A stretch of DNA of 64,000 nt from the NCBI GenBank assembly GCA_963693085.1, contig OY856409.1:1531144472-1531208471 (forward strand), in the 5' to 3' direction. A program made the position numbers and the translations under genes. This DNA comes from Alisma plantago-aquatica (lineage: Eukaryota > Streptophyta > Magnoliopsida > Alismatales > Alismataceae). Numbering within the stretch: the first letter of the stretch is position 1; each line of letters begins with the position of its first letter. The notes under the pieces are model-generated. The model had not been told where the DNA came from, searched no databases, and saw only the letters and a program-made list of their open reading frames with translations. Positions 12,628 through 23,096 of the stretch are shown here, one piece after another.

Positions 12628-13170
12628 GATGAAAGAAAAGGTACATAAAGAAACACATGAAAACTGCTCAAGACCGACAGAAGATGTATGCTGACAAGAA
12701 AAGGTTCGATGTTAACTTTCTAGTGGGTGACTATGCATTTATGAAGATCAAGCCTATCTGTTCTATTGATAGATCTAAAGTTAAAGGCAAGTTGAGTCCC
12801 ACTATGTTGGACCATTTGTAATCTTAGATAAGGTTGGAGACTGTGCATATCGCTTAGCTTTACCTCCTTTCTATGATAAGATTCATAATGTGTTCCATGT
12901 CTCTGTGCTGAAGAAGTATGTGAAGGACTCTTCTCATGTGCTTACTGTTAAGCCTTTAGAGATACATGAGAATTTGACCTACGAAGAGCTACTTGTGAAT
13001 ATCCTTGAATCTTGAGTAGAGCAGTTGAAGAATAAAGACATTGAGCTGGTAAAAGTTTTGTGGAAATATCATGGTCTGGAAGAAACCACTTGGGAGTTTA
13101 GAGATGAAATGTTACGTACTCACCCTTCTCTTTTCACTTGAGATTTTGAGGAAGAAAACCTTTTAAAGGG
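12628..13170 (+). pseudogene. Relic gypsy integrase C-terminus with chromodomain
   Basis: This plus-strand remnant is the end of a chromovirus polyprotein. It begins within the linker (TAQDRQKMYADKKRFDV), then YRLALPPFYDKIHNVFHVS and LKKYVKD, and ends with ELVKVLWKYHGLEETTWEF, a chromodomain-like block, and HPSLF. Short indels shift the frame before about 12830, and TGA stops interrupt it near 13016 and 13140. The rest of this element lies outside the window to the left. Bases 1-24 are probably its continuation, because E1 sits between them with a clean 5-bp duplication. Confidence 0.85.
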
Positions 13171-13179
13171 GTGGAGTTC

Positions 13180-15943
13180 TATAACATAATGAATCTTAGA
13201 TGTAATCTCCATGTAAACCTTTTTCCCAAGTTTTTCTTTCATTTTTGTCCTTTATGTCGTTCATGTTTAATTAGTGGAATTTATAGTGGTTTAGTGAACA
13301 TTTATTCACTAATTGTACCAATATAAGGGTTTATGCACAAATACCTTAGTGAAAGATTAATTACCATAATTAAGTGCTGTAAACCTTAATCTAACTTTTT
13401 GATGTGATTTGAAAACATAAAATGAGCAGAAGTTTGAAATTTGGTTCGATTTGGATGTTGTTTGTGCAAGTTATGCAATTTTAGGTACATTCTATATTTT
13501 TATAAAATTTACCCAATTGGGAGGTTTTCCTTGCAAATTATCACCTGAATTTTAATCCTTAGATATACCCTTACCATTCTCGAGATTTTGAACCATGGGG
13601 CACTTGGTTGCACCTTGGTTTGAAGGTATTTCTTTCCAAGGGCATTATATGGATTACCCTCTTTATAAATGAGCTTATCTTTAAAAGCTATCAACCAATG
13701 GGATTATTTCTTTGACTGGAGGATGGAGGGGATGTCCTAGAATCCTCCATGGGCTTTTAGGACTGACCTTGGACATACAAGAAGTCTCTATGAGCTGTCC
13801 TCTTGCATGACCATGAATCCTTAGCCCCCTTCTTTATAAAGCCATGCCTACCCCTTCCCACCTCCTAATCTAAGAAGCAATCCTCTCCTTCTCTTTCCCA
13901 CAACTTAGAGCATCGTCATTTATATGTTTGGCCATGAAGTTTCTGTCCTAAGGTAAAAGAGGGTGCCTACCTTGGTAAATAAGGCTCCTAGGGTTCCAAA
14001 TTTCTCTATTTAGGATTTCTTAAGCTCCTCCTTGGTGATTTTGACCAAAACTAGTAAGAATCCTCCTTTCCTTCCCTATTTTCACACTGTTAGTATTCCT
14101 CTCACCTTCTTATAGGTTAGAACCATGACCTTACATGGTAAAACTCCACCTAGAACCCTAAAACATCTCATCTCCATTCTCTTTTTCTAGGGTTTGCACT
14201 CTAAAGTGGAGAAGGGGATCTTTTCTCAAGAAAGGAGATTTTCTTGGAGAAACCAGACCTTCTAATCTTAGGATCCTTGCTGTTTGGACCTTATTACCTT
14301 TCTCGAGGTGAGTTTTGTTAAACCCCTTCTCATATATTGCTTACTACATTCTTAAAACTCATGCTTCTATGTTTAAAATCGTTGATTTCCATCTCTTTTT
14401 ACCATGTTCTTCTAGGGTTTTGGTTTCTTGCTATTTTACCTTCTCTAGAATGTCTAGTTTGGTTAGCTATGCAACTTCAAACTTGATATTGGGTAAAATG
14501 GTGTTTTCTTCCTCTCCCTCTCTCTTCAATTATCTCGATCGGTTTGATGATGTGGCAATTTCCTATTTGTCAGTATTGAAAAATTCATATCTTCTAATCC
14601 ACTTATCCAATTTTGACAAATAAATATGTTTTGGAATTGGAAAATTAGTATTTATCTAATGAAAATATTTTAAAGTTCTGATTTCATGGTTTGACGAAGG
14701 GTGATATTTGTAAAATGAATTTAATGCATAAAATCCATAAAAAATACATTTTAATCATCATAACTCCAAAATTAACATAAAAATATGTTTTCTTCATCTG
14801 GAGAACTTAATAAGTTCATTGGTGATATTTTCAAAATCTAAATCTGAGTTTTGCTAAAAAATCTGAAATTAGGGTTTCTATACATTAATGTGCACTATGT
14901 ACTCTAATACATGTTAATACATTGAAAATAGACAAAGTGGAACTTGGACTCAATTAAAGTGGTGAAAGTTAGTAATTGATATCAGTAAGAAAGGTATGTG
15001 CATTCCCTACACCCTATGCTGGGACAATTGTAGCCAAACCCTATATTTCCCTAATGAGGCTTAAATGAACCCTAAATCTTCTATTCTTGAATCCTAATGT
15101 TGTTCATGCCTCAAATCTGATTACAATTTCTTCTTGTTTGGGTCTTATACCTCACTGCCATGCTTATTGAATATTATGACTACTCTTTCCATGATTACTT
15201 TTCTAGCATGCAGATTTATGTTCTATTTAATTGAAAGTAGCGGTACTTATGTACAACCACCGACAGAGGGCATGTATTTAATCACCCTGGGGAATATTTA
15301 TATTCTCCCCTATATAATTGTGTAGGTGACTGGGAATGTCTTATTCTCTCCTCACCTATAGGTTAGAGGTCTGGTAGGTGCCTCAACCCTACTTAGTCAG
15401 GTAGACATAATTATCTTACATGCAAATACTTTTTAATATAATTGTTAATGGCAAGTTTCTTTTGAATATAGCCTCATACTCTTGTTATCTTCATCTTATG
15501 ATGAACCCTAGCTTGTTCTTATTTGCTTTACTTATCTTGTTATCCTAAACTAGTTTTGTGACACATACCTTGTTTTCTTTCCCCTTTTGCTGGGTGCTTT
15601 CCCAACCACCTAGGTGCTGGTGCTGAGCAAGGAGAAGGACAAGTTTGAAGGAAGTCATCTCAGGAGTAGATCTCAAGCTCTCTGAAAGGATGTCTAGGTT
15701 GCTATAGCTACATTTCTCTTATCTTTTTCTTTTGGGAACAATCATGTAATGAACAATGTAAGCCATGTAATAGGCATAGTACTTTTATTTCTGCTACTAT
15801 TGACATTTTATAATATATCTGGTGTATGCTTATTTACTTGGAATATTATACATGCATCCCTCAACATCTTTTGTCTTTCTAAAAAGATGAATAATTTGTA
15901 TTTACTTTAAATTTTAGTAAGGAGGTGATCTCGCCTCTTTACA
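13180..15943 (+). repeat. Probable 3' LTR of the relic gypsy element
   Basis: It follows a purine tract (AAAGGGGTGGAGTT, about 13165-13178) just after the chromodomain, the normal place for a 3' LTR. It opens TATAACA, which I read as a decayed TGTAACA, and ends CTCTTTACA at 15943. A plus-strand TATAAA lies at 13835-13840. No second copy is in the window to confirm the ends. The roughly 2.8 kb hold no convincing gene. ORFs such as 14315-14623 look like chance frames. Confidence 0.6.
13835..13840 (+). promoter_or_regulatory. Possible TATA box in the relic LTR
   Basis: TATAAA within CTTTATAAAGCC, about 650 bases into the LTR and in the element's orientation, followed by pyrimidine-rich sequence. 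Assignment rests on position only. Confidence 0.4.
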
Positions 15944-16177
15944 TGCGGCCCAGATGGTTAAATCGATGGACAAAACCTATAAATAGATGACCCACCTCGA
16001 CTTATCAAATCATCAGATCATCAAGGACTAAGGAGTGTTTCTAAAATCAGAGTCACTCACATCCATGCTATAAGTCTTGGATCTCTGAAGACAAAAGTCA
16101 GAGGAGAGAGAAGATTGATTGCCCTCCTTCTTTGAAAGAAGGAGCCACCATCGCATCGCCCACTCTAGATTTATATC
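15944..16177 (+). mobile_element. Athila-like LTR relic, left part
   Basis: This stretch contains a plus-strand TATAAATA at 15978-15985 and reads on, across the copia insertion, into 25363. Together with 25363-26240 it resembles an LTR with promoter at one end and a diagnostic end sequence at the other. The assignment depends on the right part. Confidence 0.45.
16173..16177. repeat. Target-site duplication of copia A, left copy
   Basis: ATATC, repeated exactly after the right LTR at 25363-25367. Confidence 0.95.
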
Positions 16178-17365
16178 TGTTGGTATGTATGCCCTGAGAG
16201 CCAATCATGGGATGATTGGTGGGATACATTAAGATTGATTTGATAAACATCAAAGGCAAGCTTCCAATTCATTCTGGTTCAGTCATATGAGATAGTGATA
16301 GAATAGATTGAATGTCTAGAGAATGACAATACTCAATGACGTATGCTTTCAGGTTGAGGACCTGAACGATGAGATCATACATATGCTAAGAGTTTTTACA
16401 TTCTTGTTTTGTCCCTAGTCGGATGTCATTGTGGAAGGTAGATAGACAACAATGACACACAAGACTAGATTGTGGTGTTGGTTGATGACAGAATCTCATT
16501 AGTCATGATATAGAGATATCAAACCAAACACATAGGTACTTGTTAGAGAACAAGGTACCAGACAGACCCACCATGAGTTTGACACATGGAACCATGAGAT
16601 GGTAGTCACAGTCAGTGCTCACAGTGATGGTGGTGAGTGTGATTCTTATACCTGAAATCACTGCACTCAACACATGTCGTTGGGCACACTTTGACATCAT
16701 CAAACGCAGTCCTGAAACATGGGTTGTTATAAAGGTGATGATTGGGTGGCTTTGACACATGGGGCTTTTGAGGGGTGAGTGATAGATATGGGATTTGTCC
16801 CTCCTGAGGGAGTATGATATCCATGGCCACTTGATGAGTAGGATTGAGAAAGGCGTGCACGCATGTGTGAATCAGTATGTGATACTGATGTCATACATAT
16901 CTCTTCCAGTCTACTCTGAGATCAAGGAAGTGAATGAACATTGACAGGATGACTGTTCCATGCCTCGAGTTCATTCGGGATATCAGTGACAAAGGAATTA
17001 TACACTCGCTGTAACACCATTCACAGATTGTAGGATGAAAGTTGTTCTCCAACTTTCTACTTTCACTTGGGTAGCACTGATGTGTGACTAGTCACCGCTC
17101 TTTGCTTGTGAAGTCATAAGAGTTATGAACTTTCACTGCCAACGTGAAATGGACCTGCAGGGTCACACACATAGGATTTAACCTGGAAGAGGAGTTTTGT
17201 CCACAAGCAATGTTTAGATTGATTACTAAAGGAGTTTAGTAGTTCAATTAAACACTCAATCAGTCGATAGCTCAATATCGTATGGTTCAAGGTGTTGGAC
17301 GCATTGATTGGAGTATCGGATTGATTGAAATCGCATTTGACTGATTCTGCACAACTTGCACTCCC

Positions 17366-17492
17366 AACCGGTCGGTTCATGTGATGAACCGGTCGGCTGA
17401 GGTTGCTGAACCGGTCGGCTCAATTGTTGAACCGATCGGCTCATGCACAGAGTGAAACGACCAGTTCAAGTGTTGAACCGATCGGTTCAACT
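17366..17492. repeat. Palindrome cluster 1 in copia A LTR
   Basis: About six copies of a 10-14 bp module of the form GAACCGGTCGGCTC or GAACCGATCGGTTC, spaced by about 8-15 bases. The copy at 17472-17491 is a perfect 20-bp palindrome centred on CGATCG. The equivalent in the 3' LTR (24285-24411) carries several substitutions. Confidence 0.9.
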
Positions 17493-17656
17493 GGTGTAAT
17501 CGAGCAACTTGGGAAAGTAGGATTGGTGAGAATTTTCCTTTCGTTTTGATTTTCAATTTGATTGGAAATAGGATTTCCAATTTGATTGGAAATAGTATTG
17601 GTATTTGATACCAATTGGGAAATAAATAAGGAAAGTCTTTTCGAGCCGGATTAGGA

Positions 17657-17782
17657 CCATGAACCGATCGGTTCAGGGCACCAACCGATCGGTTGGAGTG
17701 CCCCAAACAGTCGGCTCAGGTCCAACCGATCGGCTCAATGGCCGAACCGACTGGTTCAGCAGTGAACCGATCAGTTCAGGTT
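17657..17782. repeat. Palindrome cluster 2 in copia A LTR
   Basis: About six more copies, including GAACCGATCGGTTC at 17661-17674 and CAACCGATCGGTTG just after it. The cluster ends about 100 bases before the TATA box, a position typical of promoter-proximal elements. The equivalent in the 3' LTR is at about 24576-24700. Confidence 0.9.
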
Positions 17783-17879
17783 GCGAGATGGTTGCTTTTT
17801 GTGGAAAATCTCGAACCCTTCTACTCCTGCTTTTAGTCCCGCATTGTCCGGGATGGAGAACCCTGTCCCATGACTCTCC

Positions 17880-17890
17880 TATATATATAG
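17880..17890 (+). promoter_or_regulatory. TATA box of copia A 5' LTR
   Basis: TATATATATAG within CTCCTATATATATAGGGG. The 3' LTR has the same site two bases shorter (from 24799). The sequence downstream becomes GC-rich and would form the RNA leader. Confidence 0.7.
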
Positions 17891-18446
17891 GGGATATTGG
17901 GGGCTTCTCATAGTACAGCTCAGTGCAACCAGTTGCTCTGCAAGTTGTCGTTCTCTCTGGTTTTGGTAACTGTGAGAGAGCCCGAGCAAGTGCTTCCCGC
18001 AAAAGGGAGGTGCAGCAAGGGAAGGACAACTGCAGTTGCAGCAGGAGGCAGGAGAGCGTGTTGGCGACTAGTACATCAACAGGAGGGTGCGACTCCTTCC
18101 ACTTCCTTGTGGGACTAGGAGTGTCGAGTTCCAGGTGGTCCGTGTGGACTACTACAGAGGCGGGAGGACACTACCGCTTAGGATGACAACTGTCATCTGA
18201 CAGTCCGGTTCGAGTAGGAGTTGTCAGTCCCGGTGCGACCAGGAGCTGCACAGACGCCGTCGAAGTCCGGAGTTGAAGACCGCGCATTGTGCGAGGTATT
18301 GTCGCCGAGCAAGCCTCGGGACAAGGTATGATTCCACAAACCATCCTTTCCTATTATATAGACGTTGACGCGTTTCCTCGGTATGGGTTGGGGGAGAAAT
18401 TTTTTTTGTTTCCGCTGCCTTCTCTGTCTCCCCTAAAACCCAACAG

Positions 18447-18458
18447 TGGTATCAGAGC
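18447..18458 (+). promoter_or_regulatory. Copia A primer binding site
   Basis: TGGTATCAGAGC one base after the 5' LTR, complementary to the 3' end of plant initiator tRNA-Met. Confidence 0.95.
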
Positions 18459-18897
18459 CACGTCAACTGCTCTATATTTTAGGAATATCGATATGATTGA
18501 TTTTGGTTTGTCGCCTTTATTTATTGCATGCGATGCGAATAATATCGGCTTTATGCATGCCCAATCCTAAATCCACAAATCCCTAATTACATATATGATA
18601 TGTATTATTAATGCACTCGATACGCGTCGCCCTTAAACGAGTTTTGTGGTGGATGTATGTAGCGTGATTATGGCCTATAAACCCCTATCTGTGATTGGTT
18701 GTGTGTTGTTGCTTGCATCTCGGTCTGCGCACCGATTTTCCCTCTCTTATTCCTGATGTAACTCGAAATAATTCGAGATTCTTTTCTACCTTTGCTCCCC
18801 CCGAATGTAACTCGGGGTTTCCTTTTAAAGCAATGTAATAAATAGAATAGGATTTTATTTCCTGTTATGTCAAAGACCGGCGGACATCAAGACGACT

Positions 18898-19055
18898 ACT
18901 CAGACGGTCGGTTCAAGGAGTGAGCCGATCGGTTGATGACTGGTTCGAGGAGCGAGATGACCGGGTGGCAGACATAACAAGATGCACGACGTCCAGGTGA
19001 ACCGATCGGTTGGAGTAGCCAACCGATCGGCTGGTGGCACCTAGACGACCGGCTG
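18898..19055. repeat. Palindrome cluster 3 in copia A leader
   Basis: The same module as in the LTR recurs between the primer site and gag: GAGCCGATCGGTTG, GAACCGATCGGTTG, CAACCGATCGGCTG and weaker copies with GGTCGGTTC. The leader from 18459 to 19849 has no gene. It is unusually long (about 1.4 kb) for a copia element. Confidence 0.85.
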
Positions 19056-19849
19056 GAGAGTACAGATCATTCATGTGATGAGTTGATCAACTCGGAAGGC
19101 AAGGCACAGATGTTCATCTTGTACAGGTTGCATGTGATGTTGACCTAGATGACCGTGATTCCTCTTGGCTCGAGGAATCACATTAGGATGGCCATAATCA
19201 TCGCTTTTTATCATTTGTGCATGTTTTCTGTGGGATATAGCATGTATATGATACATACTATGTATTGTGGTGATTGGATATGTATATGTATATAAAACCA
19301 AATCCCTCATTAAAATATTAAGTTTTAGATGCCTTCCAAATGCGACACACGTGAAAAGCTTGATTGACCAAGTGTGGGCACGCCCAAGCGTGGTGCACCG
19401 TCTATCTCGTGGAAGCGTGAATGATGAATGTGTGGGTCTGCCCTAGCAGGGTGCATATTCATCGTGTTTGCTTTGGGTCGAACTTAACAAGGTGACCTAG
19501 ATAGGATCTAGTGCCTTGAGGCATGGAGATGATCATTGCAAAGAGTTGTATATGACATCTTATCAAGAGTTGCATATGATGCAATTGGCAAAAGTTGCCT
19601 ACCTGAGAGATCTATTTCGTGGGTGACAGCCCTAGCTGGTCCATGGCTTAGAGGATTTCGGGATCTTGCCCACTAGAAGGTTGTACGCTGCAATCTTCCG
19701 AATTGATGGTGAGGGATATCAATTTGAAGTAAAATAGTGGGAGCGATAATTAATTAAAGGCCTAATTATATCGTCAAATTTTCAAATCAATCAAATAAGT
19801 CAAAATGAGTTTTGGACTAAAATTGCATATTTTCCCTTTTGTAGTTCAA

Positions 19850-20701
19850 ATGGCAACAAACAACAACAACTTTTCATTGCGATTGGTCCTTGACAAGGAC
19901 AAGCTAAATGGGACGAACTTCCACGACTGGTATCGGACATTGAGAATTGTTCTCACTCAAGAGCGTAAGCTCTATGTCCTGGATACTCCAATTCCAGAGG
20001 AACCCGCCCCTAATGCACCAAAGACAGAAAGGGATGCTTACAAGAAGCATTCTGATGATGCCATTGATGCAAAGTGCTTGATGCTATGTTCAATGAACCA
20101 TGAGTTGCAGAGGCAACATGAGAACATGGGGGTCATAGAGATGATTCTGCATCTCAGGAACATGTATGAAGATCAGGCACAGCAAGAGAGGTACAATGTT
20201 TCTAGGGCGCTGTTCAAGTGCGTCATGACAGAAGGAGATCCAGTTGGTCCTCACACACTCAAGATGATTGGGTATGTGGAGAACCTGCAGAGACTGGGAT
20301 TTCCACTGAGCCAAGAGTTGGCTACTGACGTGATACTGCAATCGTTGCCAGAATCTTACAGTCAGTTTGTGATGAACAACATGAACAACTTTGATAGGCC
20401 ACTGTCAGAGTTGTTGGGCATGTTGAGGACAACTGAGTTACAAATGAAGAAGGACAAGCCTAAGGCTGTGATGGTGATCACGAGCAAGAAAGGCAAGTCC
20501 AAGCGCAAGGGCAAGGGCAAAGCTAAGAAAGGTTCTGAAGCTAGCCAGGAGTCCAAGCCATCTTCAGCTCTCAAGGCCAAGGGAGGCATGACCAAGAAAG
20601 GAAATTGTCACCATTGTCAAAAGCCAGGACATTGGAAAAGGAATTGTCCTCTCTACCTGGAAGAACAAAAGAAGAAGGAGGCGACTGAAGCTTCTACTTG
20701 A
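19850..20701 (+). CDS. Copia A Gag, UBN2-type capsid with zinc knuckle
   Basis: Gag builds the virus-like particle and binds the element RNA. The 283-residue frame is open. I chose the ATG at 19850 (MATNNNN) over the upstream in-frame ATG at 19805 because the related gag of copia B starts at this position. The N-terminal block KDKLNGTNFHDWYRTLRIVL and the region MLCSMNHELQRQ through ELATDVILQSLPESY are typical of plant copia gag. A Lys-rich stretch (about residues 225-250) precedes a C-X2-C-X4-H-X4-C knuckle (Cys253, Cys256, His261, Cys266). No protease follows in frame. The gene is undamaged while the pol behind it is wreckage, so Gag may be what this element still makes. Confidence 0.92.
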   Translation: MATNNNNFSLRLVLDKDKLNGTNFHDWYRTLRIVLTQERKLYVLDTPIPEEPAPNAPKTERDAYKKHSDDAIDAKCLMLCSMNHELQRQHENMGVIEMILHLRNMYEDQAQQERYNVSRALFKCVMTEGDPVGPHTLKMIGYVENLQRLGFPLSQELATDVILQSLPESYSQFVMNNMNNFDRPLSELLGMLRTTELQMKKDKPKAVMVITSKKGKSKRKGKGKAKKGSEASQESKPSSALKAKGGMTKKGNCHHCQKPGHWKRNCPLYLEEQKKKEATEAST

Positions 20702-23080
20702 AGGTGTCATGAAAATAAACTTGTAACACTATTGAGATATATGATATCAAGATGTAAAGTGTAAAACATTCTTATTTGGGGCAAGTGTTGCCTTCATAGA
20801 TAGGAGTACTTTAGTTTATTTTCAGCCTATAAGGCATGTAATACAGTTATGAACTGCTATTTCATACTTGCCAATAGATAGAAACACTTTATTTTGCATA
20901 TTGTATGACAATGATGGCAATTAATAAAGAGATGTTTCAATTTATAAAGATGTGATCTTTGTGGCAATGCCTTATTTATCTTGTGATATTTGATACGCAT
21001 AAGATAAGATGATACCTAAAAGTTATAGATAACTCAAACAATCTAATTAGCATTAATCATGAGAAATTCATTTCTAGTTTCCATGTGATGGATAAATCTA
21101 GACTCTTTTGGTTAGAGAACCAGTAAGAGACATGAATATCTTGGACATGATTAATCAATCTTCACTAATGGTAGTGGGAGAGCGATTATCCTATTAGGTA
21201 TAATACATGTGATGTATTTACATACCTATTGGAACAAATGCTAATACTTCAAATGGTGTTTAGAGAAATACCAATATGAATATCTTGAAGTGTTCAAGAT
21301 TATCATAAATGAAGTACAAATTTGGTAAAGTATTAATTCTTGATGAGATCAATGAATGAAATACTTGGATCAAAAGTTTGAGATCCTTATGAGTGATTAT
21401 GATAGTGTATCATAGTAAACTCATGATTAAGGCATGGTGATGTCTAAATCAAAAAGGAAGGAATCATACTCTAAGGAGTTAGAGAATGATTATCAAATAA
21501 TTGAATTCTTCTTAATAAATGAATACCTCACACTAATAAAAGAAATTAAGAATCACAAGGGTTGTGAGTTCTTATATCTTTAACAGATACACCTCAATTA
21601 TCTATGTGATGAGTTGTTCATGTGATGAGTCAACTATCAAGGTGAATATGAGGAACCAAATCTTGAGTTATGGTTTAAAACCATTACATCCTAAATGACT
21701 TCCATGTGAGCCATAAGGTATGACCTTGATGGTAGCACTCATTGGATCATATCCATAAGTGCAAATGAGTCTTAAGTGTTAAGACACATGGATAACATTT
21801 TGAGAAGGATGATGCTTGTTGATTGCAACTTAATGACTAAGACATTTGGCATATGGATACTAAAACCGCATTCCTGTAAGGAATAAAACAAGGATGTGTA
21901 CGTGACACATCCTATAAGGTTTATGAATCCACTAATGCAAATGAAGTCTATCAGTTACAATGAACTAATCAATGTGATTGATTGAGTACAAGCAACTCAA
22001 AATTGGATCTTTACTTTGATGATATAGTCAAAGAATTTGACTGATATGTCAAAGATAAAGAAAGGGATCTGTGATTTAGTGGGAGCGTATTCACATTCCA
22101 CATATTGATGTAAAATGGAAATGTTCTAGATTGGAAATCCAAAAGTGGAAATTATCTTTAAGGAAGATAGAGATGTTTCCTATGTGATAGGAATAGAGAT
22201 CTATAGAGATACTTCTCGACAAATCTCTTGACCTGGAAAGAGAAAGCATACATTGGCAATCTGTACTGAAGTGTTCAGTATGCACAAATTTAGTGGGAGA
22301 AAACTTGTCCATGTTACATGGAGTTAGTATCCCAAGGCCAAGTGTCCAATTCTTATGAAGAATGGGAACACTAAGAATAGATGTGGATCTATCATGTATG
22401 TAATCATCCCATTATCTTGCATGTATGACATGGCAAGAGTAAAATGCATTCATCATCTTGCATGTAGGACAGGGCAATATGATGTGCTCATCCTGATAAC
22501 TCGTATGTGGGACATAACGAGTGGATGTCTGTCTGCTTCCAGTAAGGGTTACTGGAATACCATGAGAACTTGATAAGTGCTTGTGAAGTACTAGTTCTAT
22601 GGAGATAAGGAAGAGTTCGATGTAAAGAGTTACATTGATGCGAACTTCCAAAAGGACAAAAAATTAATCGCAAAATATACATAAGATGTATAAAAGTGAA
22701 AGTTTGTTGATAATTGGAAGTGTTCCAATAAAGCCATTTAAAAGGGAATTGCTGAGTATCTATGTGTTAGTGAACAGCAGTAGATACTTTATGGATTTAG
22801 AAGTTCATGAGATGAACTTATAGATATTCCACTCATTGATGACAAGTCTGGAATCCTTGATCATGCAATGTGGATAAAGGTTAGCAAAGGAATACTAGAT
22901 CGCATATTACGACAACTCCATCTCATACGTGTGACGTACATCGAAGAGATGTGAGACATGCAATTTATACTGACTTTGGCAAGGTGTTGCCATTACTCAC
23001 TATGTTGGCACTAGAGCGCAATAACATGTGGGACATGTTTGAAGATCACTATGAATATGATTCAAGGGTGATTGGCTCGC
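20702..23080 (+). pseudogene. Copia A decayed pol (RT and RNase H traces)
   Basis: About 2.4 kb with no long frame, roughly half the usual copia pol. Traces remain in correct order: near 21850-21960 a block reading DTKTAFL followed by NANEVYQL (RT); near 22600-22660 YIDANFQ (RNase H); near 22740 IAEYLCVSEQQ; and near 22895 a block like LDRILRQLHLIR at the end of RNase H. I do not recognise protease or integrase. The homologous stretch in copia B is decayed too. The loss may therefore predate at least some of the family's spread. Confidence 0.7.
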
Positions 23081-23085
23081 AGTGC

Positions 23086-23094
23086 AAGTGGGAG
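23086..23094 (+). promoter_or_regulatory. Copia A polypurine tract
   Basis: AAGTGGGAG two bases before the 3' LTR, the usual copia plus-strand primer. Confidence 0.8.
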
Positions 23095-23096
23095 TC

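Larger units (their letters stand above)
16178..18445 (+). repeat. Copia A 5' LTR (2268 bp)
   Basis: It runs from TGTTGGTATG to AACCCAACA. It carries a TATA box at 17880-17890 and two clusters of AACCGATCGGTT-like palindromes upstream of it (about 17366-17492 and 17657-17782). The repeated NRSV-type peptides seen when this DNA is translated are a by-product of the palindrome array, not a protein. Confidence 0.95.

Noticed and set aside
13835..15325. A host gene downstream of the relic chromodomain
   Set aside because: The small frames here lack any domain, and the interval is better explained as one LTR of about 2.8 kb.
17377..17706. Open frames with repeated NRSV peptides in the copia A LTRs
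   Set aside because: They occur in both LTRs on both strands and follow from the CG palindrome array. No protein family fits.
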